Shown: piece after piece, positions 38,923-48,997 of the stretch
Position numbering within the stretch: the first letter of the stretch is position 1
How the letters are laid out: every line of letters starts with the position of its first letter
Assembly (NCBI RefSeq): GCF_001998965.1
Contig: NZ_MLHJ01000012.1
Span: forward strand, 1-48,997
Source: Rodentibacter rarus
Lineage (GTDB): Bacteria > Pseudomonadota > Gammaproteobacteria > Enterobacterales > Pasteurellaceae
Direction of reading: 5' to 3'
Length of the DNA stretch: 48,997 nucleotides
Made by a program: the position numbers and the translations under genes
Notes under the pieces: generated by a model
Database searches by the model: none
What the model saw: the letters and a program-made list of their open reading frames with translations, nothing else
Told to the model about the DNA's origin: nothing

Positions 38923-39756
38923 ATGAACATCATTAATGCAATCATTAATCTAATCAATAATCCTATCACGAATTTAACGGAGGAATATCAAGGCAAAAAT
39001 CGTGCAAATTTAATAGGTAAAGCACTGGAAGAGTATACCAAAGATTTATTTGCCAATAGTTTTCATTTAAATGATAGCAAAAGAGATGATGCTTTACGTC
39101 ACACTTTCTCTTGGTTAGGAAATGCTAATAATCCGCCCGATGCAATGTTGAAAAATGGCGATGCAATTGAGGTCAAAAAAATTGAAAATGATAATGCAAC
39201 CATTGCTTTAAACAGTAGTCATCCGAAACATAAACTTTATGCAAATAGTACGCTTATTTCTAGGGGCTGCCGTGAAGCTGAAGAGTGGTCGGAAAAAGAT
39301 ATTATTTACCTAGTGGGAGTAGTTAAAAACAATATATTAAAACACTTATGTTTTGTGTATGGTGAAGACTATTGCGCCGATGATGAGATTTACACGAGAG
39401 TAAAAACACTGATCAAAAAAAGTGTTGAACAGGGTTCAAACTTAGACTTTTCAGTAACAAATGAATTAGGGCGAATAAATTCTGTTGATCCCCTTGAAAT
39501 TACCTATCTCAGAGTTCGTGGAATGTGGCATATTGAAAATCCTTGGAAAGTATTTTCTTACATTTATCAACGCAATCACGATAATTTGTTTAATTTTATG
39601 GCAATCATAAATAATGAAAAATGGGAAAGTCTTAAAAATAAGGATGAATTACTTTCCATAAAGAATGAACGTTTAACCATAGCGGATATAAAAATTAAAG
39701 ATCCTAATAATCCTTTAAAATTGAAAAAAGCAAAATTGATCACTTATTATTTATAA
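38923..39756 (+). CDS. Type II restriction endonuclease, NgoPII family (GGCC)
   Basis: A 277-residue endonuclease matching the NgoPII family in length and sequence ([29 protein letters not shown] region). A PD-(D/E)XK core is visible: PPD at 71-73 and EVKK at 83-86. The expected target is GGCC, inferred from the partner methylase. The gene is AT-rich compared with its neighbours and has no uptake sequence, which suggests transfer. The methylase starts two bases after its stop. Confidence 0.85.
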   Translation: MNIINAIINLINNPITNLTEEYQGKNRANLIGKALEEYTKDLFANSFHLNDSKRDDALRHTFSWLGNANNPPDAMLKNGDAIEVKKIENDNATIALNSSHPKHKLYANSTLISRGCREAEEWSEKDIIYLVGVVKNNILKHLCFVYGEDYCADDEIYTRVKTLIKKSVEQGSNLDFSVTNELGRINSVDPLEITYLRVRGMWHIENPWKVFSYIYQRNHDNLFNFMAIINNEKWESLKNKDELLSIKNERLTIADIKIKDPNNPLKLKKAKLITYYL

Positions 39757-39758
39757 AT

Positions 39759-40832
39759 ATGATGAAAGTAATTAGTTTATTTAGTGGCTGCGGTGGGCTG
39801 GATTTGGGATTTGAAAAAGCGGGATTTGAGATCCCCGTTGCGAATGAATACGATAAAACCATTTGGGCGACCTTTAAAGCCAACCACCCTAATACCCGTC
39901 TGATTGAGGGGGATATTCGCAATATCAAAGAAGAAGATTTTCCCGATCAAATAGAAGGCATTATCGGTGGTCCTCCTTGCCAATCTTGGTCAGAGGCTGG
40001 CAGTTTACGTGGAATTAACGATGCTCGTGGGCAACTTTTTTTTGATTACATTCGTATTTTAAAAAGTAAGCAACCTAAATTTTTCTTGGCGGAAAATGTC
40101 AGTGGGATGCTTGCCAATCGCCATAGTAAAGCAGTGAAAAATTTATTAAAAATGTTTGATGAATGCGGTTATGATGTCACTCTAACCATGGTTAATGCTA
40201 AAGATTATGGCGTAGCACAAGAACGCAAACGGGTTTTTTACATTGGTTTTAGAAAAGATCTAAATATCGTTTTTCAATTTCCTAAAGGCTCAACAGAAAA
40301 TGATGAGAAAAAAATCACTCTTAAAGATATTATTTGGGATTTAAAAGATAGTGCGGTGCCTTCCCTGGAGAAAAATCAAACCAATCCGCAAGCGATCAAT
40401 AATAATGAATATTTTACTGGCAGTTTTTCGCCAATTTTTATGAGTCGAAATCGTGTTAAGGCATGGCATGAACAGGGCTTTACCGTGCAGGCATCAGGGC
40501 GACAGTGCCAATTACACCCGCAAGCACCAAAAATGGAAAAGCACGGAACAAACGATTATCGTTTTGTGATTGGCAAAGAAAATTTATATCGCCGTATGAC
40601 GATTCGGGAAGTGGCAAGGGTGCAAGGCTTTCCCGATGATTTTAAATTTATCTATAAAAATACTAACGATGCCTACAAAATGATTGGTAACGCTGTTCCT
40701 GTGAATTTAGCTTTTGAAATTGCAAAAGCTATCAAAAAAGCGATTGAGCAAGCCACAGAATCACAAGATTACATAGATTCAAATGAGTGTTGCCAGATTA
40801 ATGAATCCGCACAGTTAGGATTGAATTTTTAA
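39759..40832 (+). CDS. DNA cytosine-5 methyltransferase, NgoPII/HaeIII type (GGCC)
   Basis: A 357-residue C5-cytosine methylase that protects host GGCC sites. Motif I is [16 protein letters not shown], motif [10 protein letters not shown] with the catalytic Cys near 74, motif VI AENVSGM, motif [15 protein letters not shown], motif [15 protein letters not shown] and motif [10 protein letters not shown]. The target-recognition part ([35 protein letters not shown] is its core) closely parallels M.NgoPII and M.HaeIII. About 20 extra C-terminal residues follow the family end. The ATG at 39762 is an equal alternative start. Confidence 0.92.
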   Translation: MMKVISLFSGCGGLDLGFEKAGFEIPVANEYDKTIWATFKANHPNTRLIEGDIRNIKEEDFPDQIEGIIGGPPCQSWSEAGSLRGINDARGQLFFDYIRILKSKQPKFFLAENVSGMLANRHSKAVKNLLKMFDECGYDVTLTMVNAKDYGVAQERKRVFYIGFRKDLNIVFQFPKGSTENDEKKITLKDIIWDLKDSAVPSLEKNQTNPQAINNNEYFTGSFSPIFMSRNRVKAWHEQGFTVQASGRQCQLHPQAPKMEKHGTNDYRFVIGKENLYRRMTIREVARVQGFPDDFKFIYKNTNDAYKMIGNAVPVNLAFEIAKAIKKAIEQATESQDYIDSNECCQINESAQLGLNF

Positions 40833-40847
40833 TCTTCCTAAAAAAAC

Positions 40848-40884
40848 AACCACACTTTACGCTTCTAAAGTGCGGTTATTTTTT
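40848..40884. terminator. Bidirectional terminator from an uptake sequence pair
   Basis: AACCACACTTTA (40848-40859) pairs with TAAAGTGCGGTT (40866-40877), with one mismatch. The right arm contains a complete uptake sequence; the left arm is the same with one base changed. ATTTTTTA follows on the right and TTTTTT on the opposite strand, so it ends both the methylase and ilvA transcripts. Confidence 0.85.
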
Positions 40885-40893
40885 ATGTGATTT

Positions 40894-42435
40894 TTAGCGT
40901 AAGAAATAACGATAAGATTTACTTTCTGTCACATCTTCATAAACATAATTGAGTTGTGCAAGAGTTTGTTCAAACTCACTTTGCGCTGTTTCTTCCAATT
41001 GGAAAGCGGCAAGAATATTGCCGTAATCCGCACCATGGGCCCGATAATGGAACAGGGAAATATTCCAGCGATTTTGTAAGGTTTCCAAGAATTTTAGTAA
41101 CGCGCCTTTTTGTTCCGGAAACTCAAAAGTATATAAACGCTCACTCGGGTTGGCAGCGCGGCCTCCCATTAGATAACGCACATGGGTTTTGGCAATGTCA
41201 TCATCGGACATATCTTCCACATCGAAACCGTTTTGTGTGAGATCTCTGATGATGTCTGATTTTTCCGCTTCATCTAAGGTGCGTACCCCAACAAAAATGC
41301 AGGCACGTTTGTCATCGGCATAGCGATAGCTAAATTCTGTGACTGCACGGTTGCCCAACACTTGAACGAATTTTAAGAAACTCCCAGGTTGTTCCGGCAT
41401 GGTAACCGCAAGTAAGGCTTCACGATTTTCACCAATTTCGCAACGTTCGGATACATAACGTAGCGTGTGAAAATTCAGGTTCGCCCCAGATAAAATCGCC
41501 GCCATATTTTTATTTTCGATATGATGTTTTTTTACATATTTTTTCAAACCAGCCAAGCCTAATGCACCGGAAGGCTCGGAAACGGCACGTACATTTTCAA
41601 ATAAATCTTTCATGGCTGCACAGACTTCATCGCTTTCGACAAGCACCATATCATCAAGATATTGACGGCATAATCGGAAGGTTTCATCACCAATCCGTTT
41701 CACTGCGACACCATCTGCAAATAATCCCACATGAGCGAGATCCGTCGGCTCACCTTTCTCAAGGGCAGCATTTAAACAGGCTGAATCTTTAGATTCCACA
41801 CCGATCACTTTAATATCCGGCATAAATTGTTTTAGCAAAATTGCCACACCGGCCGCCAAGCCACCACCACCGACTTGTACGAAGACATAATCTAAATCCG
41901 CCACTTGTTGTAACATTTCCATCGCCAATGTGCCTTGTCCGGCAATCACGAGGGGATGATCAAAAGGCGGAATGAAAGTCATATTTTTTTCTTTGGAAAG
42001 GGCAATTGCTTTGGCTTTTGCTTCATCAAAATTGGCACCGTGTAGTAACACTTCGCCACCGAAACCACGCACTGCATCCACTTTAATGCTTGGCGTATTT
42101 TGTGGCATCACAATTAAGGCTTTCAAACCAAGCTCTTTGGCGGATAGGGCAACACCTTGAGCATGGTTTCCCGCTGATGCGGCGATGACGCCTGCCGCTT
42201 TTTGTTCGGGGGAAAGACTGGAGATCATGGCATAAGCACCACGCAGTTTAAAGCTGTTCACCGGTTGGCGATCTTCCCGTTTAATCCAAATATTATTGTG
42301 TAGGCGTTCGGACAATTTGCCCATTTTTTGTAGTGGTGTGACGGTTGCCGCTTCGTAAACGCGTGAGCCTAATTTGACAATCGCATTGATGTAATCACTT
42401 TGGCTTGGTTGTGGGTTAGTGAGTAGGTTTTTCAT
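40894..42435 (-). CDS. ilvA: Threonine deaminase, biosynthetic
   Basis: A 513-residue PLP enzyme that makes 2-oxobutanoate from threonine, the committed step to isoleucine. The PLP Lys63 lies in NSFKLRGAY, and the Gly loop GGGGLAAGVA near 190 binds the cofactor phosphate. Two ACT-like regulatory domains (about 330-410 and 425-505) allow feedback by isoleucine and valine, so it is the biosynthetic and not the catabolic form. Last gene of the ilv run. Confidence 0.97.
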   Translation of the reverse strand: MKNLLTNPQPSQSDYINAIVKLGSRVYEAATVTPLQKMGKLSERLHNNIWIKREDRQPVNSFKLRGAYAMISSLSPEQKAAGVIAASAGNHAQGVALSAKELGLKALIVMPQNTPSIKVDAVRGFGGEVLLHGANFDEAKAKAIALSKEKNMTFIPPFDHPLVIAGQGTLAMEMLQQVADLDYVFVQVGGGGLAAGVAILLKQFMPDIKVIGVESKDSACLNAALEKGEPTDLAHVGLFADGVAVKRIGDETFRLCRQYLDDMVLVESDEVCAAMKDLFENVRAVSEPSGALGLAGLKKYVKKHHIENKNMAAILSGANLNFHTLRYVSERCEIGENREALLAVTMPEQPGSFLKFVQVLGNRAVTEFSYRYADDKRACIFVGVRTLDEAEKSDIIRDLTQNGFDVEDMSDDDIAKTHVRYLMGGRAANPSERLYTFEFPEQKGALLKFLETLQNRWNISLFHYRAHGADYGNILAAFQLEETAQSEFEQTLAQLNYVYEDVTESKSYRYFLR

Positions 42436-42461
42436 AATTTTATTTTGCTGACTTCGTATTT

Positions 42462-42483
42462 CCCCCTCTTTATAAAGAGGGGG
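42462..42483. repeat. Perfect 22-base palindrome between ilvD and ilvA
   Basis: An 11-base arm, CCCCCTCTTTA, is followed directly by its complement, with no loop, and then by GATGGGGGAGAT. Palindromes of this C-rich kind followed by a G-rich tail recur between genes in Pasteurellaceae and other bacteria, so I read it as a REP-like element, not as an ilv regulator. Confidence 0.55.
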
Positions 42484-42502
42484 ATGGGGGAGATGATGTT
42501 GG

Positions 42503-44341
42503 TTATTTTAAAAGGGTTTTATCCCGCACCGCACCTTTATCGGCTGAGGTGGCGAAATGCCCGAACACTTTTAAGGCAAAAGAGACTTCACGTTGGCGAT
42601 TTGCCGGTACCCAGCCTTTTTCATTTTGTTCTGCACGACGGGTGGCGAGTTCTTCATCGCTAATTTGAAGATTAATGGCTCGATTTGGAATATCAATATT
42701 GATGATATCGCCATCACGCACTAAGCCGATGGCACCGCCTGATGCCGCTTCAGGGGAAGCGTGGCCGATTGAAAGCCCTGATGTGCCGCCGGAAAAACGA
42801 CCGTCAGTTAATAAGGCACATTTTTTACCTAATCCCATGGATTTTAAATAGCTGGTCGGATACAACATTTCTTGCATACCCGGACCGCCTTTTGGTCCTT
42901 CGTAGCGGATCACTACCACATTGCCTTCTTTTACTTTTCCGCCCAAAATCCCGGCAACGGCATCTTCTTGGCTTTCAAATACGATAGCCGAACCACTGAA
43001 TTTCCAAATGGATTCATCCACGCCGGCAGTTTTTACAATGCAACCGTCTTCTGCAAGATTACCAAATAGTACCGCCAAGCCCCCCTCTTGTGAGATAGCA
43101 TGGGCTTTATCACGAATACAACCGTTTTCACGATCATTATCCACCGTATCCCAACGACAATCTTGTGAGAATGCTTCAGTGGTACGAATACCCGCAGGCC
43201 CTGCACGGAAGAATTTGTGTAAATCTTCGTCTTGGTTACGAATAATATCGTATTGATCAAGCTGCTCGCCCATCGTCATTCCCAATACGGTATGGGTATT
43301 TTTATGGATTAATCCCGCACGGTCGAGTTCGCCCAGTAAACCCATGATGCCCCCGGCTCGGTGAACATCTTCCATATGGTATTTATTGGTATTCGGTGCG
43401 ATTTTACTTAAGCAAGGCACGACACGGGATAGGCGATCAATATCTGCCATTTTGAAATCGACGCCGGCTTCTTGTGCAGCGGCTAATAAGTGTAACACCG
43501 TATTGCTTGAACCGCCCATGGCAATATCCAAACTCATGGCGTTTTCGAAGGCTTCAAAAGTACCGATTGAACGTGGCAGCACGCTTTCATCGTCTTGTTC
43601 ATAGTAACGTTTACATAATTCCACGATTTGGCGACCGGCTTTTAAGAAGAGTTCTTTGCGGTCGGCGTGAGTGGCAAGCATCGAACCATTGCCCGGTAAA
43701 CTTAACCCCAGCGCTTCTGTTAGGCAGTTCATTGAGTTTGCCGTGAACATACCGGAACAGGACCCGCAAGTCGGGCAGGCGCTACGCTCAATGATATCAA
43801 TGCGTTCATCAGACACTTTTGGATCCGCCGCTTCGATCATGGCATCCACTAAGTCTAAACGAATGAGTTGATCGGAAAGCTTGGTTTTACCCGCTTCCAT
43901 CGGACCGCCTGAAACAAAAATTGCAGGAATATTTAAACGCATTGCCGCCATTAACATCCCCGGGGTAATTTTGTCGCAGTTAGAAATGCACACCATCGCA
44001 TCAGCACAATGGGCATTCACCATATATTCCACAGAGTCAGCAATGAGATCCCGAGAAGGCAGGGAATACAGCATACCGCCATGACCCATGGCGATACCGT
44101 CATCCACCGCAATGGTGTTAAATTCTTTTGCCACACCGCCTGCTTTTTCAATTTCTTTTGCAACAAGTTGACCTAAATCTTTCAAATGCACATGCCCCGG
44201 TACAAATTGCGTGAAGGAATTTACCACCGCAATAATAGGTTTTCCGAAGTCATTTTCTTTCATTCCTGTGGCACGCCATAAGGCTCGAGCCCCTGCCATA
44301 TTACGACCTTGTGTACTGGTCGCTGAACGTAATTTTGACAT
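42503..44341 (-). CDS. ilvD: Dihydroxy-acid dehydratase
   Basis: A 612-residue Fe-S enzyme that dehydrates dihydroxy acids to the keto acids of isoleucine and valine. Cluster cysteines are in [16 protein letters not shown] and [20 protein letters not shown]. The C-terminal [21 protein letters not shown] is diagnostic. Length equals that of relatives when started at MSKLRSATS (44341), which has GGAGAG upstream; a longer frame to 44380 has no support. Confidence 0.97.
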   Translation of the reverse strand: MSKLRSATSTQGRNMAGARALWRATGMKENDFGKPIIAVVNSFTQFVPGHVHLKDLGQLVAKEIEKAGGVAKEFNTIAVDDGIAMGHGGMLYSLPSRDLIADSVEYMVNAHCADAMVCISNCDKITPGMLMAAMRLNIPAIFVSGGPMEAGKTKLSDQLIRLDLVDAMIEAADPKVSDERIDIIERSACPTCGSCSGMFTANSMNCLTEALGLSLPGNGSMLATHADRKELFLKAGRQIVELCKRYYEQDDESVLPRSIGTFEAFENAMSLDIAMGGSSNTVLHLLAAAQEAGVDFKMADIDRLSRVVPCLSKIAPNTNKYHMEDVHRAGGIMGLLGELDRAGLIHKNTHTVLGMTMGEQLDQYDIIRNQDEDLHKFFRAGPAGIRTTEAFSQDCRWDTVDNDRENGCIRDKAHAISQEGGLAVLFGNLAEDGCIVKTAGVDESIWKFSGSAIVFESQEDAVAGILGGKVKEGNVVVIRYEGPKGGPGMQEMLYPTSYLKSMGLGKKCALLTDGRFSGGTSGLSIGHASPEAASGGAIGLVRDGDIINIDIPNRAINLQISDEELATRRAEQNEKGWVPANRQREVSFALKVFGHFATSADKGAVRDKTLLK

Positions 44342-44417
44342 AATCTCTCCAAGTTTAATCTTATATAAAAGTCGAATCACTTTGGATTCATTAAAACAGT
44401 GATAAATTCAACATTGA

Positions 44418-44926
44418 CTAAATGCCAAATTCATCGGCATATTGCACAACACCTTTCACGTTATTTTGCGGCGGATTGAGCTCAAATACCATGAAAAAGT
44501 ATCATCGATCTCAAAAGGTGCGGTAATTTGAAATTGTCGGGCAGGTTGATAGCCTAATTTTCCATAATAGTCGGGATTTCCTAATACTATAGCGTAATGA
44601 TACTCCAACTGTTTGGCTATTTCGTGCCCTTGTTTAATTAGGGCTTTACCAACGCCTTGTTTCTGAATGCTGGGTAAAACAGCTAAAGGTGCAAGGGAAA
44701 GTTCGATATTTTCACCAATACGGACTTGGGTAAATAAAATATAACCGACAATTTCACCTTTTATTTCTGCCACTAAAGCGAGTTCAGGAATAAATGATGA
44801 ACTCCTACGTAAACGTTCAACTAAATCTTGCTCTGTACCATCCGAATGCTCAGAATTGGCAAAAGCAGATTTAATTAATTGATAAATTTGCTCATAATCT
44901 TTCGGTGTTTCAGGGCGAATTAACAT
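44418..44926 (-). pseudogene. YhbS-like GNAT acetyltransferase, frameshifted at its 3' end
   Basis: A GNAT-fold N-acetyltransferase with the acetyl-CoA motif QKQGVGKALIKQG near residue 92. As read, it stops at 44456 after DDTFSWYLSSIRRKIT. The next frame continues FFMVFELNPPQ, then VKGVVQYADEFGI to a stop at 44418, which is the ending expected of YhbS-type proteins. Adding one T to the T5 run (A5 at 44494-44498 on the plus strand) restores 169 residues. It sits between ilvM and ilvD, where E. coli has ilvE. Substrate unknown. Confidence 0.85.
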
Positions 44927-45003
44927 TGATGCCTATCTCTTATAACGTATCATTGATGAAATATTCACCAAATACAATTCGTATGTGAAATGATGTTCAT
45001 TCT

Positions 45004-45222
45004 TTAGTTGATGTCAATGACATCCGGCAATTTCACCAATTGATTCACCAATAAATTCAACGTGCGGTCGGATTTTACGGTGATTTTTAACCACACTTTT
45101 CCTTCGATGAGTTCCATTTGCATCGCTGTCACCGTAAAACCACGGTGGCGTATTACGCGTAAAATGCGTTCTAATACTTCCGGGCGGTGGTGGGCGGTTA
45201 ATTCAACTTGATATTCATTCAT
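45004..45222 (-). CDS. ilvM: Acetolactate synthase II small subunit
   Basis: A 72-residue ACT-domain subunit that stabilises and activates IlvG. The start MNEYQVEL at 45222 is one base from the ilvG stop, with GGAGG inside the ilvG end; the in-frame upstream start at 45258 would add unrelated residues. Typical motif: RHRGFTVTAMQM. Its small size matches IlvM, not the longer IlvH or IlvN. Confidence 0.94.
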   Translation of the reverse strand: MNEYQVELTAHHRPEVLERILRVIRHRGFTVTAMQMELIEGKVWLKITVKSDRTLNLLVNQLVKLPDVIDIN

Positions 45223-45223
45223 C

Positions 45224-46879
45224 TTACATTTCCTCCACCATATCTGCATTACAAGCACCCGGTGGTACTAAAGGCCAAACACAATCATCAGGCGGAATAC
45301 AGACTTGTAATAAATAGGCGGTGTCGCTTTCAAGTAATCTTGTGAGAGCAGCATCTACTTCATCGGCACGTTCAATGCGTTCAGCCGGAATGTCGAAAGC
45401 ATTAGCGAGCATCACAAAATCAGGGTTGTCTTCTAAAATCGTTTCCGAGCGACGTTTGTTCCAAAACAAATCCTGCCATTGGCGAACCATACCTAAACGT
45501 TGGTTATCCAACAGTAAAATTTTCACCGGTAAATTGCCCCGTTTAATACTGCCCAGTTCTTGAATATTCATCATTAAAGAACCGTCTCCGGTGACTAAAA
45601 TGACTTCATCTTGCGGACGGGCCTTTTTCGCACCAATAGCTGCCGGCAAACCAAAGCCCATGGTGCCGAAGCCGGCAGAGGTAAGGTAGTTTTCCGGTGC
45701 AAAGTGCTGCATATGTTGTGCCGACCACATTTGATGTTGACCAACATCGGTACAAACAACGGCATTTTGTGGTTTACGATGAGACAACGTGTTGAGCAAT
45801 GCCCAAGGATCAATCGGGCGATTGCCGGCATTATCCACATAAGTGAAATCTAATTTGGCTTTTAGTGCTCGAATATGCTCACGCCAAGGTTCAATATCAA
45901 GCGGTTGTTTTAGCGCATTCAAAGCTTGAATTAAATCGCCTTGTAACGCCACATCCGCATGGCGGAGTTTATGGATTTCCGCACCATCAATGTCACAATG
46001 AATGACTTTAGCATGAGGCGCAAAGGTATCGAGTTTTCCTGTCACACGATCATCAAAACGTGCGCCACAAACAAGCAATAAATCACATTCTTGCACCGCA
46101 AAATTGGCGGCTTTTGTGCCATGCATACCGATCATTCCCATATAAACCTCATCTTCAGGATGAATTGTGCCTAATCCTTTTAAGGTGGAAACTGATGGCA
46201 TATTGGTTTGGGCTAAAAATTCACGTAATGCCGGTACGGCTTTTGCCATACCGACACCGCCCCCCACATACAGGACAGGTTTTTGGGCGCTAGATAGGAG
46301 TGATTTTGCTTGCGCCAAATTCTCATTGGAAAGTGCGGTTGGTTTTGTCGGTGTTTTGACATAAGCCTTGAGATGTTCCGGCACTTCGCCCGCTTGAATA
46401 TCGCGTGGAACATCAATTAATACCGGACCGGGGCGACCACGCTGTGCAATGTCAAATGCCTGTGCGAAAACCTCTGCCAATTCGTCCGCACTTTGCACAA
46501 TAAAACTGTGTTTGGTACAAGCAAGAGAAAGTCCCAGTACATCAGCCTCTTGAAAGGCATCTGTACCAATGAGTGGTGAGGCTACTTGACCGGTAATGGC
46601 GATCACGGGAACGGAATCCATCATCGCATCGCCAAGGCCGGTCACTAAATTGGTTGCACCGGGGCCTGAGGTGGCGATACACACGCCCACTTTGCCCGTA
46701 GAACGTGCGTAACCAATGGCAGCCATTGCCGCACCTTGTTCATTGCGACAAAGAAGGTGATCGAGACCTGCATCATAAAGAGCATCGTAGGTGGGCATAA
46801 TTGCGCCACCGGGATAACCGAAAAGTGTGGTGACATGGTGAGCTTTCAAGCATGCCATGATGAGTTGTGCGCCTGTCAT
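45224..46879 (-). CDS. ilvG: Acetolactate synthase II large subunit
   Basis: A 551-residue thiamine-diphosphate enzyme that condenses pyruvate with pyruvate or 2-oxobutanoate. The catalytic Glu lies in [16 protein letters not shown] (about 44-59), and the cofactor motif [14 protein letters not shown] is near 430. It is collinear with E. coli IlvG and intact, unlike the frameshifted K-12 gene. It heads ilvG-ilvM-GNAT-ilvD-ilvA. In the 241 bases upstream I found no leader peptide rich in Ile, Val or Leu codons. Confidence 0.96.
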   Translation of the reverse strand: MTGAQLIMACLKAHHVTTLFGYPGGAIMPTYDALYDAGLDHLLCRNEQGAAMAAIGYARSTGKVGVCIATSGPGATNLVTGLGDAMMDSVPVIAITGQVASPLIGTDAFQEADVLGLSLACTKHSFIVQSADELAEVFAQAFDIAQRGRPGPVLIDVPRDIQAGEVPEHLKAYVKTPTKPTALSNENLAQAKSLLSSAQKPVLYVGGGVGMAKAVPALREFLAQTNMPSVSTLKGLGTIHPEDEVYMGMIGMHGTKAANFAVQECDLLLVCGARFDDRVTGKLDTFAPHAKVIHCDIDGAEIHKLRHADVALQGDLIQALNALKQPLDIEPWREHIRALKAKLDFTYVDNAGNRPIDPWALLNTLSHRKPQNAVVCTDVGQHQMWSAQHMQHFAPENYLTSAGFGTMGFGLPAAIGAKKARPQDEVILVTGDGSLMMNIQELGSIKRGNLPVKILLLDNQRLGMVRQWQDLFWNKRRSETILEDNPDFVMLANAFDIPAERIERADEVDAALTRLLESDTAYLLQVCIPPDDCVWPLVPPGACNADMVEEM

Positions 46880-47120
46880 CGTGTTTGCGTCCTATGTTTA
46901 TTGTTGTTTTTTTGATAAGGTTTTCATTGTAACGAAATTTTGTCGCATTGGTAGGGGCGAGGGGAGAAAAAAACAAAAAAAGCGCAACAAATTACCTTGT
47001 CGAACCTGTTTTATATGGGCGTTGAAATAAATTGAATGATTTGTTGAACCTATCCAAATACCTCAAATTATTTTCCAAGATGGCATTTTTCCCAAAATGG
47101 GCTGATTTTTTAACCGCATT

Positions 47121-48056
47121 TTATTTTCTTAATTTGACTAATTCAACGGCATGGTCCGCCCCCTTAGTTAAAATGAGGTTAGCCCGCTCTCGAGTGGGAA
47201 GAATGTTTTCCCGTAAATTTAAGCCATTAATATTGTCCCAAATTTGGGTTGCCGTGCTAATGGCATCTTGTTCTGAAAGTTCAGCGTAGTGTTTAAAGTA
47301 GGAATGAGGATCTTTAAAGGCACTTTGGCGAAATTTTAAGAAACGTTTGATATACCACTCTTTTAATAGCGGTTCTTCAGCATCAACATAGATCGAAAAA
47401 TCGACAAAATCAGACACGAAAGTCTGTGAGGTTTTATTTCCCCCTGTTTGTAGAACATTTAATCCTTCTAAAATTAAGATATCCGGTTGATTGACGATGT
47501 CGAATTGATTGGGAATGATATCGTAAGTTAAGTGAGAATAAATAGGGGATTGGACATTTTTATATCCGGATTTCACCTCGGCAAGAAAGCGAATTAATTT
47601 TGCTGTGTCATAAGAGATCGGAAACCCTTTTTTTTGCAACAAGTTGTCTTGTTTGAGTTTTTCAAGAGGATAGAGAAAACCGTCTGTGGTGATGAGATCA
47701 ACTTTTCTTTCCTTTGGCCATTGAGAGAGGAGAGATTGTAGAATACGTGCAGAGGTGCTTTTTCCAACCGCTACGCTACCGGCAATACCGATAATGTAAG
47801 GAACTTTTGCATTTTGTCCACCAAGAAAACGATTTAATACGGTTTGACGGCGAAGATTTTCATCAATGTAGTAATTAATTAAACGAGTAAGAGGCAAATA
47901 AATCGTGCTGACTTCTTCAAGCGAAAGATCTTCATTAAAACCCAGTAAAGGTTTGAGATCCTGTTCGGTTAATTTTAGGGGAACCGATTTTCGTAAATTT
48001 GCCCATTGTGTTCGATTGAAATATAGAAACGGTGTCAGTTGATTAGAAATTTCCAC
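47121..48056 (-). CDS. coaA: Pantothenate kinase
   Basis: A 311-residue type I pantothenate kinase, the first step of coenzyme A synthesis. The P-loop GSVAVGKST is at residues 93-101, with the family segments [10 protein letters not shown] and [10 protein letters not shown]. It is transcribed away from the tRNA cluster, a coaA-thrU neighbourhood also seen in E. coli. A weak CGACAA/TTGTTG hairpin with a T-run (minus strand, about 46975-47002) may end it. Confidence 0.96.
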   Translation of the reverse strand: MEISNQLTPFLYFNRTQWANLRKSVPLKLTEQDLKPLLGFNEDLSLEEVSTIYLPLTRLINYYIDENLRRQTVLNRFLGGQNAKVPYIIGIAGSVAVGKSTSARILQSLLSQWPKERKVDLITTDGFLYPLEKLKQDNLLQKKGFPISYDTAKLIRFLAEVKSGYKNVQSPIYSHLTYDIIPNQFDIVNQPDILILEGLNVLQTGGNKTSQTFVSDFVDFSIYVDAEEPLLKEWYIKRFLKFRQSAFKDPHSYFKHYAELSEQDAISTATQIWDNINGLNLRENILPTRERANLILTKGADHAVELVKLRK

Positions 48057-48222
48057 GGTTTGATGCGATATATCAGGTGTAAAAAATGTTAAAAAATATA
48101 CCTTATAATGCGTTATTATGCATTGTTTTTCTCGATATTGGTGAAAATTACGGCAAAAATAAAGGGTTTTGATTGCAAAGTAGGCGAATAAGTAAAAAAA
48201 TAAATTTTTTTAGAAAAAAGAC

Positions 48223-48250
48223 TTGTCAGGCAAACTTTTTTCCATATAAT
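48223..48250 (+). promoter_or_regulatory. Promoter of the tRNA-tuf operon
   Basis: A -35 TTGTCA (48223-48228) and a consensus -10 TATAAT (48245-48250) are 16 bases apart, with an AT-rich upstream stretch resembling an UP element. Transcription would start near 48257, shortly before the first tRNA. Confidence 0.85.
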
Positions 48251-48272
48251 ACGCCTCACTTGCTTACGATAC

Positions 48273-48348
<76 letters not shown>

Positions 48349-48378
48349 TCCTTTCGTGAATAAGTATTCATTTAGTGT

Positions 48379-48463
48379 GGAGGGGTTCCCGAGCGGCCAA
48401 AGGGGGCAGACTGTAAATCTGTTGGCTCAGCCTTCGAAGGTTCGAATCCTTCTCCCTCCACCA
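48379..48463 (+). tRNA. tRNA-Tyr (anticodon GTA)
   Basis: An 85-base class II tRNA with a long variable arm and encoded CCA. The acceptor GGAGGGG pairs with CTCCC-type bases at the 3' end, and the anticodon loop is ACTGTAAAT. Second gene of the cluster. Confidence 0.96.
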
Positions 48464-48504
48464 TCATTTAGATGAATCTGATGGGACAGACGAATTTAGG
48501 ACTT

Positions 48505-48579
<75 letters not shown>

Positions 48580-48582
48580 AAC

Positions 48583-48658
48583 GCTGATATAGCTCAGTTG
48601 GTAGAGCGCACCCTTGGTAAGGGTGAGGTCGGCGGTTCAAATCCGCCTATCAGCACCA
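48583..48658 (+). tRNA. tRNA-Thr (anticodon GGT)
   Basis: A 76-base cloverleaf with encoded CCA; acceptor GCTGATA pairs with TATCAGC. The anticodon loop TTGGTAA lies between CACCC and GGGTG arms. It is only three bases after tRNA-Gly and precedes tuf. Confidence 0.96.
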
Positions 48659-48762
48659 GCCTTAAATTTCTCTTCCTTTTATTTAAATTTGTAAACAATT
48701 TTATTGGTTAATGTGGTTTATTTACCCATCGATAACCGTGTCTATTTAGAGGGACTCTTTAA

Positions 48763-48997
<235 letters not shown>

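Overview
The window is chromosomal DNA from a member of the Pasteurellaceae, most like Haemophilus or Aggregatibacter. The 9-base Hin-type DNA uptake sequence (AAGTGCGGT or its complement) occurs at least 25 times, and the proteins and gene orders match H. influenzae and relatives. The genus cannot be fixed from this window alone.

Layout. 1-5.7 kb holds housekeeping genes: a YebE-like protein, dtd, yihY, ychJ, a MOSC protein, yjgR and udp. 5.7-6.5 kb is a shikimate dehydrogenase-like gene. 6.5-15.2 kb is an AT-rich island read leftward. Then come the yibN-secB-gpsA-cysE cluster (15.2-18.1 kb), an argCJBD operon (18.2-22.3 kb), ansB, a small unknown gene, cpdB, hcp-hcr and a lone arginine-binding protein (22.6-30.2 kb). 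The complete ribose operon rbsDACBKR follows (30.4-36.3 kb), then a Dcu-type dicarboxylate carrier and an unknown exported protein. Next are an NgoPII/HaeIII-like restriction-modification pair (38.9-40.8 kb), the isoleucine-valine operon ilvG-ilvM-(acetyltransferase)-ilvD-ilvA (40.9-46.9 kb), coaA, and four tRNA genes (Thr, Tyr, Gly, Thr) leading into tuf, which runs off the right edge.

The island is the most interesting part. Its first gene encodes a 708-residue protein with no family resemblance to leukotoxins outside its RTX repeats. Residues about 160-325 match the layout of the pore-forming domain of colicins: a helical bundle, a Gly-Asp-Trp motif and a hydrophobic hairpin. A TonB-box-like motif (DTIEV) lies at residues 14-18, where group B colicins carry theirs. 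The C-terminal half carries calcium-binding RTX repeats, as type I secretion substrates do. Downstream, nearly without gaps, are three intact and one broken copies of a four-helix membrane protein that resembles colicin A-type immunity proteins. HlyB and HlyD transporter genes complete the operon. I infer a pore-forming bacteriocin that is actively exported by type I secretion instead of released by lysis, with a tandem immunity array. A perfect CRP site and a plausible promoter lie upstream. HlyB carries a one-base frameshift in this sequence.

Regulation that can be seen: ArgR boxes before argC and before the arginine-binding protein, an RbsR palindrome before rbsD, and FNR-type sites before dcu (with promoter spacing that fits), ansB and hcp. 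Two genes (hlyB and the ilv-operon acetyltransferase) are broken by loss of one base in a short homopolymer, so sequencing error should be excluded before calling them pseudogenes.
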